DNA of 64,000 nucleotides, taken from NCBI RefSeq assembly GCF_009604455.1, contig NZ_WEGL01000001.1:868001-932000 (forward strand), written 5' to 3'. The notes below the pieces were generated by a model. That model saw only the letters and a program-made list of their open reading frames with translations, was not told where the DNA came from and made no database searches. A program made the position numbers and the translations under genes. The DNA comes from Streptomyces sp. RB17 (GTDB lineage Bacteria; Actinomycetota; Actinomycetes; Streptomycetales; Streptomycetaceae). Of the stretch, positions 32,138-40,268 are shown piece by piece (position 1 is the first letter of the stretch; each line of letters opens with the position of its first letter).

Positions 32138-33706
32138 GTGCCCATGAGATCCCCCCACATCCGCCCCGGGCGGCTGAGAAGCGCCGCCCTGTCCGTGCTC
32201 GCCGTCTGCGCGACCCTCGCCGCGCTGCTCCTCGGAGTCGGCGCGCCCCAGGCCGCCGCCGCCAGTTCGCTGCCCTGTGACGTCTACGCCACTGCCGGCA
32301 CCCCCTGCGTCGCCGCGCACAGCCTGGTCCGGGCGCTGTACGCGTCGTACAACGGCCCGCTCTACCAGGTGCAGCGGGCCTCGGACAGCGCCACGAAGGA
32401 CATCGGGCTGCTGACCGCCGGCGGATACGCCAACGCGGCCGCCCAGGACACCTTCTGTTCCGGCACGACCTGCATCATCACCAAGATCTACGACCAGTCC
32501 TCCCGCCACAACGACCTCACGGTCGAGGGCGCGGGCGGGGCCGGCGCGGCCGATGTCGGGGCGCCCGCCGACGCACTGCCGGTGACCGTCGGCGGCCACC
32601 AGGTCTACGGCCTGGAGATCTCCGCCGGCATGGGCTACCGGGACAACTCCACCTCCGGCGTCGCCACCAACGGCGCGGCCGAGGGGATGTACATGGTGAC
32701 CTCCGGCACCCACGTCAACAACCGCTGCTGCTTCGACTACGGCAACGCCGAGACCAACAACAAGGACACCGGCAACGGCCACATGGACGCCATCAACTTC
32801 GGCACCGAGTGCTGGTTCTCCCCCTGCTACGGGCAGGGCCCCTGGGTGCAGGCCGACCTGGAGAACGGGCTGTTCCAGTCCGACGCCGGATACAGCAAGA
32901 ACTCCTCCAACACCGGCACGGGCTCACTGCCGTTCGTGACCGCGCTGCTCAAGAACAACGGCCAGAACCATTTCGCGCTCAAATGGGGTAATGCACAATC
33001 CGGTGGGCTCACGACCACCTATTCCGGAGGTGAGCCGACCACGAGCGGATACTCGCCCATGCACCAGGAAGGCGCGATCGTCCTGGGCACCGGCGGCGAC
33101 AACAGCAACGGATCCATCGGCTCGTTCTTCGAGGGCGTCATGACCTCCGGCATCCCGACGGACGCCGCCGACAACGCCGTCCAGGCCGACATCGTCTCCG
33201 TCGGCTACGGCGGCGCGACCGGCAGCACCGGCACGCTCAGCCCCGGCTCGGAGATCTCGCTGCGCGCCACCACCTCCTGCTGCACCAGCGACTACGTCCG
33301 CCACCAGAACGACGCCGGCGTCGTCTCCGCCATCACCTCCAGCAGCTCCAGCCTGGACAAGAACGACGCCACCTGGATCGTCCGCAAGGGCCTCGCGAGC
33401 AGTTCCTGCGTCTCCTTCGAGTCGCGCAACTACCCCGGCGACTACCTGCGCCACTACAACTACAAGCTCTACCGGCAGCCCATGGACGGCACCGCCCAGT
33501 TCCGGGCCGACGCCACCTTCTGCCCGACGACCGGCAAGAGCGGCACCGGCACCTCGTTCGCCTCGTACAACTACCCGACGAGATATCTGCGCCACTACGA
33601 CTACAACCTGTACATAGCGAGCGACGGCGGCTCCAACGACTTCGACAGCAGCACGTCCTGGACCGACGACGTCAGCTGGGCGGTCAGCTCGCCCTGGGCG
33701 CCGTAG
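32138..33706 (+). CDS. Secreted alpha-L-arabinofuranosidase, GH54 with CBM42
   Basis: A 522-residue exported enzyme. A Sec signal peptide (SALAVCATLAALLLGVG-like, ending QAAAA) is followed by the GH54 start SSLPCDVYATAGTPCVAAHS and LVRALYASYNGPLYQVQRAS, with NRCCFDYGNAETNNKDTG and the conserved disulfide cysteines. The last 150 residues form an AbfB-type CBM42 beta-trefoil (EISLRATTSCCTSDYVRHQN, SFESRNYPGDYLRHYNYKLY, SFASYNYPTRYLRHYDYNLY). It removes arabinose side chains from plant hemicellulose. Its 3' end overlaps the kinase gene end by 23 bp. It interrupts a two-component/ABC locus. Confidence 0.93.
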   Translation: MPMRSPHIRPGRLRSAALSVLAVCATLAALLLGVGAPQAAAASSLPCDVYATAGTPCVAAHSLVRALYASYNGPLYQVQRASDSATKDIGLLTAGGYANAAAQDTFCSGTTCIITKIYDQSSRHNDLTVEGAGGAGAADVGAPADALPVTVGGHQVYGLEISAGMGYRDNSTSGVATNGAAEGMYMVTSGTHVNNRCCFDYGNAETNNKDTGNGHMDAINFGTECWFSPCYGQGPWVQADLENGLFQSDAGYSKNSSNTGTGSLPFVTALLKNNGQNHFALKWGNAQSGGLTTTYSGGEPTTSGYSPMHQEGAIVLGTGGDNSNGSIGSFFEGVMTSGIPTDAADNAVQADIVSVGYGGATGSTGTLSPGSEISLRATTSCCTSDYVRHQNDAGVVSAITSSSSSLDKNDATWIVRKGLASSSCVSFESRNYPGDYLRHYNYKLYRQPMDGTAQFRADATFCPTTGKSGTGTSFASYNYPTRYLRHYDYNLYIASDGGSNDFDSSTSWTDDVSWAVSSPWAP

Positions 33707-34973
33707 CCGTAGCCGTCACCACCAGATCCGCGAACTCCGCCGACTCCACAGGGAGTTCCGCGGTCACCGTGAAACCGCCGCGCGGCGACGGGCCGGCCGT
33801 GAGTGAGCCGCCCGCCGCCGCGAGGCGCTCGGTGAGCCCCTTCAGTCCGGTGCCGCCGATGCCTTGCTGAGGCCGGCTGACCGGCTTGCCGTTGCCGCTG
33901 CCGTTGTCGGTGACGGTGAGCCGGACCTGCTCGGCGCCGCTCTCGACGGTGATCTCACAGCGGCTCGCGTCGCTGTGCCGGACCACGTTCGTCACCGCCT
34001 CGCGCACCACCCAGCCCAGCAGCGCCTCCGCCTGCGGTTCCAGCGGCGCCCCCGACTGCCGTACCACCGGCTCCAGGCTCGCCGCCGACAGCGCCGAGCG
34101 AGCCCGGGTCAGCTCGGTGGCCAGGCTTCCCTCCCGGTAGCCGGTCACCGCCTCGCGGATCTCGGTGAGCGCCTGCCGGCCCACCGACTCGATGTCCGTG
34201 ATCTGGCCCAGCGCCGCGTCCATGTCGCGCGGGGCCAGCCGCCGGGCCGCCTCCGACTTCACCACGATCACCGACAGCGTGTGCCCCAGCAGATCGTGCA
34301 GATCCCGGGAGAAACGCAGCCGCTCCTTCTCCACCGCGCGGCGGGCCAGCTCCTCGCGGGCGGCGCGCAGTTCCCGTACCGCCTCGGACAGGCCGAGGAT
34401 CGCGGCGGTCACCATGCTGGAGAGAAAGGTGCCGTAGGCGATGTTCACCGCGTCCGAGCCGTCGTGGGCAGCGGAGATCGCACCCGCGTACGCGGCCAGC
34501 AGTACACCCGTACGGCCGAGCCACGGGCCGCGCAGCGCCGCACCCGTCGCCAGCCCCAGCAACGGGAAGAACATCAGCCAGTTGCCGCCGTAGCCGAGCG
34601 CCAGACCGGTGGTCACCAGGCCCATGACGAGCAGCGCCACCCGGGTGGAGAGCGCCTCGCGCTTCTCCCGTTCGAAGGAGCGGAAGGTGACGTAGATGTA
34701 GAGAGTGTTGAACGTGACCAGGCCCACGCTGCCGATCCACGGGTTCGGGGTGCTGCCCTGGAGGAGATTGGAGAAGGATCCCATCCCCATCAGCAGCCAG
34801 GGCAGCAGGGCGAAGCCGGTGGGTGGCGGCCCCGGATGGTCGACGTCCGGGGCCTTGCCCTTCTTCCGGGCGGCCCGTTGTGCGGCCTTGAAGCGCTCGT
34901 GCTCGGCTTTCCACCGGCGGCGTTCGGCCCGAAGGGCCTGTATCTCGCACCGAACGCCCAGTCCCCACGTCAT
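33684..34973 (-). CDS. DesK/NarX-type sensor histidine kinase
   Basis: A 429-residue kinase from the ATG at 34973. After a charged N-terminal coiled region (RAERRRWKAEHERFKAAQRA) come about six helices, then the HisKA_3 box RFSRDLHDLLGHTLSVIVVK with the phosphorylated His, and the HATPase region VVREAVTNVVRHSDASRCEI, VTDNGSGNGKP and GGTGLKGLTERLAAAGG. It should phosphorylate the response regulator at 31082-31723. Its start lies 18 bp after the ABC permease stop, in one operon. Its C-terminus overlaps the convergent arabinofuranosidase gene, so the final residues may not be ancestral. Confidence 0.93.
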   Translation of the reverse strand: MTWGLGVRCEIQALRAERRRWKAEHERFKAAQRAARKKGKAPDVDHPGPPPTGFALLPWLLMGMGSFSNLLQGSTPNPWIGSVGLVTFNTLYIYVTFRSFEREKREALSTRVALLVMGLVTTGLALGYGGNWLMFFPLLGLATGAALRGPWLGRTGVLLAAYAGAISAAHDGSDAVNIAYGTFLSSMVTAAILGLSEAVRELRAAREELARRAVEKERLRFSRDLHDLLGHTLSVIVVKSEAARRLAPRDMDAALGQITDIESVGRQALTEIREAVTGYREGSLATELTRARSALSAASLEPVVRQSGAPLEPQAEALLGWVVREAVTNVVRHSDASRCEITVESGAEQVRLTVTDNGSGNGKPVSRPQQGIGGTGLKGLTERLAAAGGSLTAGPSPRGGFTVTAELPVESAEFADLVVTATATAPRAS

Positions 34974-34990
34974 GTCTTTGTTTCCCCCGG

Positions 34991-35707
34991 TCAGATGGTC
35001 CCCGCCCGACGGCGGTACGACAGCACAGCGTACGAACCGAACAGAACGAGCCAAGCGGTCAGCACGATGATGGCACCGACCCCGGGTGCGTGCCCCTCGG
35101 ATACGGCGGTGCCCAGCTGGGCGAACCGATGCGTGGGGGTGTACGCCGACACGGCCCGCAGCCAGGCGGGGAAGAGGCTGACCGGGAACCACAGGCCGCC
35201 GAGCACCGCGAGCCCCAGATTGCACACCATGTTCACCACGCCGGTGCTCGGCCCGGTCAGCCGGTAGCCGTTGCCGAGGCCGAGCAGCGTGAACGGGACC
35301 GAGCCGAGCCAGAGCAGCAGCGCGATCGCCGCCCAGTGACTCGGCGCCAGACGTACCCCGTTGACCAGTCCGCCCGCTGTCAGTACGGCGACGATCGAGG
35401 GCAGTACGGTCACCACGCCGGTCAGGGTCCGGCCGGTCACGACCTCGCGTGGGGTCATGGGGGTCACGCGGAGTTGGCGCAGCCAGCCGGTCGCGCGGTC
35501 CTCGGCGACGGCACCTCCGGTGTTCAGCGCGGAGCCGAGCGCGCCGTAGGCGGCCATGCCCACCATTGCTGCGGTGCGCCAACTCCGGTCGTTTTCACCG
35601 AGGTTGGTGAACAGGAGATAAATCATCACCGGCATGGCCATGCCACCGATGACGAAGCCTGGATCGCGGAGGGTGCGGAGGGTTTCCAGACGGATGTAGG
35701 CGAGCAT
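34991..35707 (-). CDS. ABC-2 type exporter permease
   Basis: A 238-residue permease with six hydrophobic helices. It has the ABC-2 features YIRLETLRTLRDPGFVIGGM near the N-terminus, GWLRQLRVTPMTPREVVTGR in the cytoplasmic loop, and GLWFPVSLFPAWLRAVSAYT before the last helix. It forms the membrane part of a drug- or peptide-export system with the ATPase encoded just upstream. Its ATG shares a base with the TGA of the ATPase gene (TGATG), and the kinase gene follows. Confidence 0.92.
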   Translation of the reverse strand: MLAYIRLETLRTLRDPGFVIGGMAMPVMIYLLFTNLGENDRSWRTAAMVGMAAYGALGSALNTGGAVAEDRATGWLRQLRVTPMTPREVVTGRTLTGVVTVLPSIVAVLTAGGLVNGVRLAPSHWAAIALLLWLGSVPFTLLGLGNGYRLTGPSTGVVNMVCNLGLAVLGGLWFPVSLFPAWLRAVSAYTPTHRFAQLGTAVSEGHAPGVGAIIVLTAWLVLFGSYAVLSYRRRAGTI

Positions 35708-36720
35708 CAGACGGTCGTCCTTCGGGTGCGGGTTGCCGTGGGTTGCTCGCGCAGTTCCCCGCGCCCCTTGAGGGCGCCGGCGCCTCCCCCGGCTGTCAAA
35801 GCGAGGAACGCATCGTCCAAAGACGCCGGGGTCACCTCCAGGTTCCTGATCGCGCCCAGCTCCGCCAGCGCCATCACCGTCGCGTCGGAGTCGTCCGTGC
35901 GGAGCCGGACCCGGTCGCCGTGCACCTCCACCGAGCGGACTCCCGGCAGCAGGCCGAAGGACTCCGGCTCCCGCCCCGCGAGATCCACGCAGACCAGGTT
36001 CCCGCCCGCCGCGCGCCGCAGTTCCTCTCCCGTGCCGTCGGCGACGATCCGGCCCCGGTCGATGACCACGATCCGGTCGGCGTGGGCGTCCGCCTCCTCC
36101 AGGTAGTGCGTGGAGAAGAGCACGGTGTGGCCACGGCGGGCGTACGTGCGCATCGACTCCCAGAAGGCGTGCCGGGCCTCCACGTCCAGCGCCGCCGTCG
36201 GCTCGTCCAGCACCAGCAGCGCCGGGTCGCCGGCCAGTGCGAGGGCGAACCGCACCCGCTGGACCTGCCCGCCGGACAACCGGTCCACCCGCCGCCCGGC
36301 CAGATCCGCGATCCCGGCCAGCTCCAGCGCCCGTGCCACCGGCATGGGTGCGGGATAGCGGGAGGCCAGGAAGGTGACCAGTTCGCCCACGGTGACCCGG
36401 GGCACCGGCCGGGCGTCCTGGAGCATCGCGCCCACCCGCCCCGCGCGCACCGACCGCTCGGGCGCGGCGCCGAACAGTTCCACGGTCCCGGCGTCGGGCT
36501 CGTACAGCCCGAGCAGCAGGCCGATCGCGGTCGACTTGCCGGCACCGTTGCGGCCCAGCAGGGCCACGGTCTGTCCGGGCGGGATGTCCAGGTCGACACC
36601 GTCCACGGCGCGCACCGTGCCGTACGTCCTGACCGCCCGCGTGAAGCAGACGGCGCTTCCGCGTGGTCCCCGTGCTCCCCGTGGTCCCCGTTGTAGTCCC
36701 CGTCGTCCCCGTTGTGTCAT
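35707..36720 (-). CDS. ABC exporter ATPase
   Basis: A 337-residue ATPase from the ATG at 36720. Walker A LLGRNGAGKST is near residue 55, the Q-loop GAMLQDARPVP, signature RLSGGQVQRVRFALALAG and Walker B LLVLDEPTAALD follow, with H-loop FSTHYLEEADAHAD. The N-terminus (RRGLQRGPRGARGPRG) is a collagen-like stretch encoded by short DNA repeats, and the C-terminus (GALKGRGELREQP) reads through a dispersed genomic repeat; both are probably dispensable. It forms an operon with the permease and kinase. Confidence 0.92.
   Translation of the reverse strand: MTQRGRRGLQRGPRGARGPRGSAVCFTRAVRTYGTVRAVDGVDLDIPPGQTVALLGRNGAGKSTAIGLLLGLYEPDAGTVELFGAAPERSVRAGRVGAMLQDARPVPRVTVGELVTFLASRYPAPMPVARALELAGIADLAGRRVDRLSGGQVQRVRFALALAGDPALLVLDEPTAALDVEARHAFWESMRTYARRGHTVLFSTHYLEEADAHADRIVVIDRGRIVADGTGEELRRAAGGNLVCVDLAGREPESFGLLPGVRSVEVHGDRVRLRTDDSDATVMALAELGAIRNLEVTPASLDDAFLALTAGGGAGALKGRGELREQPTATRTRRTTV
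35748..35777. repeat. Dispersed repeat reading into the ABC ATPase C-terminus
   Basis: GCGCAGTTCCCCGCGCCCCT is a very common Streptomyces intergenic element in reverse sense. Here it encodes residues KGRGELRE near the end of the ATPase. Confidence 0.6.
36663..36716. repeat. GTCCCCGT-type short tandem repeats in the ATPase 5' coding region
   Basis: About six near-identical 8-10 bp units (GTGGTCCCC, GTGCTCCCC, GTCGTCCCC) encode the Gly/Arg-rich N-terminus of the ATPase just after its ATG. Confidence 0.6.
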
Positions 36721-36881
36721 GTCTAGGACGCTACGGATCCGGTCCTCGCCCCGGCAGATGCGCATGTACGGACTCGGGCAGTACAAATGTCACTACCCCC
36801 CGAGCCATCACCCACTGAGCTGACACGGCGTCAGGAGCCTTCACAAGTATGGAGCGCTGGGCTATACAGAGGGCGCCGGAC

Positions 36882-36895
36882 TGGAACGCGTTCTA
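36882..36895 (+). promoter_or_regulatory. KstR operator upstream of the MaoC-ADH-SDR operon
   Basis: TGGAACGCGTTCTA matches TnnAACnnGTTnnA perfectly and is fully palindromic in GGAACGCGTTC. It is 93 nt before the MaoC start. Confidence 0.8.
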
Positions 36896-36988
36896 GGTCG
36901 GCCCGTAGCGACCTCGGTGCGGCCGACGGTGCGGACGTCCGCGCCGGGGTCTTGAACCGCCAGTTGAACCGCGAGTGTCAGGAGTCGT

Positions 36989-37864
36989 ATGCCCATCGAC
37001 GCAAGCCGAGCCCTCGCGGCCGAACCCCGGACCGGCGAGATCTCCTGGACCACCAAGGACGTCCAGCTCTACCACCTCGGCATCGGCGCGGGCGCCAACC
37101 CCGACAAGGACGCCCCCGCCACCGACCCCGACGAGCTGCGCTACACCCTGGAGTCCCGGCTGCACGTCCTGCCGAGCTTCGCCACCGTCGCGGGCTCCGG
37201 CGCGCCCGGCGTGATCAGCGGGCTGTCCATGCCCGGCGTGGAGGTCGAGCTCGCCAAGGTGCTGCACGGCGGACAGAGGCTGGAGATCCACCGCCCCATC
37301 CCGGCCCAGGGCACGGCGACCGCGACCCACCGGCTCGCCGCCGTCTACGACAAGGGCAAGGCCGCCATCCTGGTCCTGCGCACCGAGGTCGCCGACGCCG
37401 ACGGCCCGCTGTGGACGAACGACGCCCAGATCTTCGTACGGGGAGAGGGCGGATGGGGTGGCGATCGCGGCCCCTCGGTCCGGCTCGATCCGCCCACCGG
37501 CGACCCCGACAAGACCGTCGAACGCCCCGTCCGCGAGGACCAGGCCCTGCTCTACCGCCTCTCCGGCGACTGGAACCCGCTGCACGCCGACCCCGAGTTC
37601 GCCAAGCTCGCCGGCTTCGACAAGCCGATCCTGCACGGGCTGTGCACCTACGGCATCACGCTCAAGGCGGTCGTGGACACGCTGCTCGGCGGGGATGTGA
37701 GCCGGGTGCGGTCGTACACCACCCGGTTCGCGGGCGTCGTGTACCCGGGAGAGACCCTGCGCATCCGCATGTGGCGGCAGGAGGGGAGCGTCCGGGCGGA
37801 GGTGAGCGCCGTGGAGCGTCAGGACGCGCCGGTCCTCGCGGACACCGTCGTAGAGCACTCCTGA
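36989..37864 (+). CDS. MaoC-family enoyl-CoA hydratase (hydratase 2, double hot-dog)
   Basis: A 291-residue protein made of two hot-dog halves, as in the hydratase part of peroxisomal MFE-2. The N-half includes LESRLHVLPSFATVAGSG; the C-half has the catalytic motif YRLSGDWNPLHADPEFAKLA then GFDKPILHGLCTYG, with the Asp and His of hydratase 2. It hydrates 2-enoyl-CoA to (R)-3-hydroxyacyl-CoA. AGGAG precedes the ATG. It begins a likely operon with a zinc alcohol dehydrogenase and an SDR, behind a perfect KstR box; mycobacterial hsd4B (Rv3538, from memory) is a close analogue. Confidence 0.92.
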   Translation: MPIDASRALAAEPRTGEISWTTKDVQLYHLGIGAGANPDKDAPATDPDELRYTLESRLHVLPSFATVAGSGAPGVISGLSMPGVEVELAKVLHGGQRLEIHRPIPAQGTATATHRLAAVYDKGKAAILVLRTEVADADGPLWTNDAQIFVRGEGGWGGDRGPSVRLDPPTGDPDKTVERPVREDQALLYRLSGDWNPLHADPEFAKLAGFDKPILHGLCTYGITLKAVVDTLLGGDVSRVRSYTTRFAGVVYPGETLRIRMWRQEGSVRAEVSAVERQDAPVLADTVVEHS

Positions 37865-37896
37865 AACGTGCACTCCTGAAACGTGCACTCCTGAAC
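37851..37896 (+). repeat. Tandem 15-bp repeat around the MaoC stop codon
   Basis: The unit ACTCCTGAAACGTGC occurs twice in a row, followed by a third partial ACTCCTGAA. The first copy contains the MaoC TGA stop, so the repeat expands the MaoC-ADH spacer. Confidence 0.65.
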
Positions 37897-37919
37897 CCAG
37901 CATCGAGGGGAGCCGCACC

Positions 37920-38996
37920 ATGCGCGCAGCCGTACTGCACGAGATCGGCCAGGAAAAGCTGGAGGTCCTCGACGACGTCGAGGCGGTGGGCTTCGGCCCC
38001 GGCAAGGTCAGGGTCCGGGTGCGGGCGACCGGGCTGTGCCACTCGGACCTGTCCGCGATGAGCGGGGTGCTGCCGCAGCCCGCGCCGTTCGTGCCGGGCC
38101 ACGAGGGCGCGGGCGAGATCCTCGAAGTGGGGGAGGGCGTACGGCACCTGAAGGCCGGCGACCGGGTCGTCATCTGCTGGCTGCCCGCCTGCGGCACCTG
38201 TCCGGCCTGCAGGCGCGGCCAGACCGAGCTGTGCCTGGCCGGGTTCATGAACGCGGGCACCCCCAACTTCCAGCGCTCCGGCGGTGACGTCTTCGGCTTC
38301 GCCGGCACCGGCACCTTCGCCGAGGAGGTCGTGGTCGACGCCGGCTGCGCGGTGCCGATCCCGGACGACGTGCCCTACGACATCGCCGCACTGATCGGCT
38401 GCGGGGTCACCACCGGTCTCGGCGCCGCCCTCAACACCGCCGACGTGGAGGCCGGTTCGTCGGTCGCCGTCATCGGGTGCGGGGGCGTCGGCATCTCGGC
38501 GGTTCAGGGGGCCCGGCTGAAGGGCGCCGCCGAGATCGTCGCCGTCGACCCGGTCGCCTCCCGGCGCGAGTCCGCCCTCAGGTTCGGCGCCACGAAGGCG
38601 ATATCACCGGATGAGCTGGCCGACGCCAAGCAGCAGGTCACCGGCGGCGAGGGATTCGACTACGTCTTCGAGGTCGTCGGCAGGTCGGCCACCGCCCGCA
38701 CCGCCTACGAGAACACCCGGCGCGGCGGCACCCTCGTCGTGGTCGGCGCCGGCGCCATGGACGACTTCCTGCAGCTCAACATGTTCGAGCTGTTCTTCGA
38801 CGAGAAGCGCATCCTGCCGTCCATGTACGGCGGCGGCGACGTGCTGCGCTCCTACGAGCGCACGATCGCCCTGTGGCGGGCCGGCCGGGTCGACCTGGCA
38901 GGACTGATCACCCACCGGGTCCAACTGGCCGAGATCAACGAGGCACTGGACCAGATGCGCACCGGGACGGCCCTGCGTACGTGCATCGAGATCTGA
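37920..38996 (+). CDS. Zinc-dependent alcohol dehydrogenase (class III-like MDR)
   Basis: A 358-residue medium-chain dehydrogenase. Catalytic zinc ligands are in GLCHSDLSAM (Cys) and VPGHEGAGEI (His-Glu); the structural zinc has four cysteines in CGTCPACRRGQTELC. The Rossmann motif is GCGGVGISAVQGARLKGA, with VDPVASR for NAD preference. It oxidises an alcohol, possibly a hydroxylated sterol side chain, to the aldehyde. GGGGAG precedes the ATG. It lies between the MaoC and SDR genes in the KstR-box operon. The closest named relatives are AdhE/AdhD-type and mycothiol-dependent dehydrogenases. Confidence 0.92.
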   Translation: MRAAVLHEIGQEKLEVLDDVEAVGFGPGKVRVRVRATGLCHSDLSAMSGVLPQPAPFVPGHEGAGEILEVGEGVRHLKAGDRVVICWLPACGTCPACRRGQTELCLAGFMNAGTPNFQRSGGDVFGFAGTGTFAEEVVVDAGCAVPIPDDVPYDIAALIGCGVTTGLGAALNTADVEAGSSVAVIGCGGVGISAVQGARLKGAAEIVAVDPVASRRESALRFGATKAISPDELADAKQQVTGGEGFDYVFEVVGRSATARTAYENTRRGGTLVVVGAGAMDDFLQLNMFELFFDEKRILPSMYGGGDVLRSYERTIALWRAGRVDLAGLITHRVQLAEINEALDQMRTGTALRTCIEI

Positions 38997-39010
38997 GGAC
39001 GGGGACCGGT

Positions 39011-39952
39011 ATGGCACTGCCACTGGAAGGTCTGTCCGCCGTCGTCACCGGCGCCGGACGCGGGCTCGGGCGGGCCGAGGCCCTGGAACTCGCCCGGCTG
39101 GGCGCGGCCGTCGTCGTCAACGACTACGGGCAGCCGGGCCGGGACGGTTCGGGCGGGGCCTCGGCGGGACCGGCAGAGGAGGTGGCCGCCGGGATACGCG
39201 CACAGGGCGGGCGGGCGGTCGCCCACACCGGGGACGTCGCCGACTTCCGGCAGGCGCGGGAACTCGTCCAGTTGGCGATCGGCGAGTTCGGCAAGCTGGA
39301 CATCCTCGTCAACAACGCCGGCATCCTGCGCGACCGCATGGTCTTCTCCATGGCCGAGGACGAGTGGGACTCGGTGATCCGCGTCCATCTCAAGGGCCAC
39401 TTCAACACCACCCGCTTCGCCGCCGCGCACTGGCGGGAGCGGTCCAAGGCGGCCGGGGGAGAGCAGGTCCACGGGCGGATCGTGAACACCTCCTCCGAGG
39501 CGTTCCTCGCCGGTTCCGCGGGGCAGCCGAACTACGCGGCCGCGAAAGGCGGAATCGTCGGCCTGACCACCTCCACCGCCCTCGCCCTCGCCAAGTACGG
39601 CGTCACGGCCAACGCGATATGCCCGCGCGCCCGGACCCGCATGACCGAGGACGTCTTCGCCGGGTTCGAGCGGCCCGCCGAGGGCCTGGACCCGCTGGCC
39701 CCCGAACATGTCGCCCCGCTCGTCGGCTACCTGGCCTCGCCGGCCGCGGCCGGGGTCAACGGCCAGTTGTTCGTCGTCCACGGCGGCATGGTCGCGATCG
39801 TCGAACGGCCGCGGGTGCAGGCGAAGTTCGACAGCAAGCAGGAGACGTTCAGCTACGACGAACTCGACGCGCTCCTCACCCCGCACTACGCGGACCGGCC
39901 GCCGGGGGAGACCTTCGCGGCGGCCGAGGTGCTGGGACTCAAACGGGGCTGA
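39011..39952 (+). CDS. SDR 3-hydroxyacyl-CoA / 17-beta-HSD4-type dehydrogenase
   Basis: A 313-residue short-chain dehydrogenase. TGAGRGLGRAEALELARLGA is the nucleotide motif, VVVNDYGQPGRDGSG follows as in MFE-2/17-beta-HSD4 enzymes, NNAGILRDRM is the NAG motif, and the catalytic Ser-Tyr-Lys lie in VNTSSEAFLAGSAGQPNYAA then AKGG. The C-terminal extension (FDSKQETFSYDELDALLTPH) is typical of this subfamily. With the MaoC hydratase it reconstitutes the two MFE-2 activities of acyl-CoA beta-oxidation; mycobacterial Hsd4A is the comparable KstR-regulon enzyme (from memory). It starts 14 nt after the ADH stop. Confidence 0.92.
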   Translation: MALPLEGLSAVVTGAGRGLGRAEALELARLGAAVVVNDYGQPGRDGSGGASAGPAEEVAAGIRAQGGRAVAHTGDVADFRQARELVQLAIGEFGKLDILVNNAGILRDRMVFSMAEDEWDSVIRVHLKGHFNTTRFAAAHWRERSKAAGGEQVHGRIVNTSSEAFLAGSAGQPNYAAAKGGIVGLTTSTALALAKYGVTANAICPRARTRMTEDVFAGFERPAEGLDPLAPEHVAPLVGYLASPAAAGVNGQLFVVHGGMVAIVERPRVQAKFDSKQETFSYDELDALLTPHYADRPPGETFAAAEVLGLKRG

Positions 39953-39970
39953 GGAGGCTTCCGGACGCGA

Positions 39971-40001
39971 AAGAGGGGGCGCCGGTCGGGCGCCCCCTCT
40001 T
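39971..40001. terminator. Bidirectional terminator after the MaoC-ADH-SDR operon
   Basis: AAGAGGGGGCGCC (39971-39983) and GGCGCCCCCTCTT (39989-40001) form a perfect 13-bp stem with a 5-nt loop, between the SDR stop and the convergent small gene at 40014. Confidence 0.9.
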
Positions 40002-40013
40002 CCGTCACCGCTG

Positions 40014-40172
40014 TCAGGCAGCGGCTTCCGCGGTCTGCTGGGCCGGCTTGCGGTGCCGGCCGTGCGGAGCCGTCTCGCTCTCCTGGGCCGCGATCGGGCC
40101 CCGGTGCCGGCCGTGGCCGGCAGCCTCCTGCGAGTCGGCAGACAGCTGGTCCGTCGTGCTGGTGTCGCTCAT
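40014..40172 (-). CDS. Small 52-residue protein with two HGRHR motifs
   Basis: From the ATG at 40172 (GGGGTGAA about 10 nt upstream) a 52-residue peptide is encoded: MSDTSTTDQLSADSQEAAGH, then GRHRGPIAAQESETAPHGRH, then RKPAQQTAEAAA. It contains the duplicated element HGRHRxP spaced 24 residues apart, an acidic N-terminal half and no signal peptide. Good third-position GC bias, a start codon with a ribosome site and a shared terminator support a real gene. I know of similar small Streptomyces proteins but no function. Too short for usual ORF cut-offs. Confidence 0.65.
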   Translation of the reverse strand: MSDTSTTDQLSADSQEAAGHGRHRGPIAAQESETAPHGRHRKPAQQTAEAAA

Positions 40173-40268
40173 CGGAAGTATTCACCCCGTCAACATGATC
40201 TTTCGTACAGCCGGGCGAGTCTAACCGGCGCACCGCGGGCCGAATCCAGGCGCACACGCCAACCGGCA

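Noticed and set aside
40014..40172. Reading the 52-residue protein as a lanthipeptide or lasso precursor
   Set aside because: No modification enzyme gene is nearby and the C-terminus lacks Ser/Thr/Cys core features.
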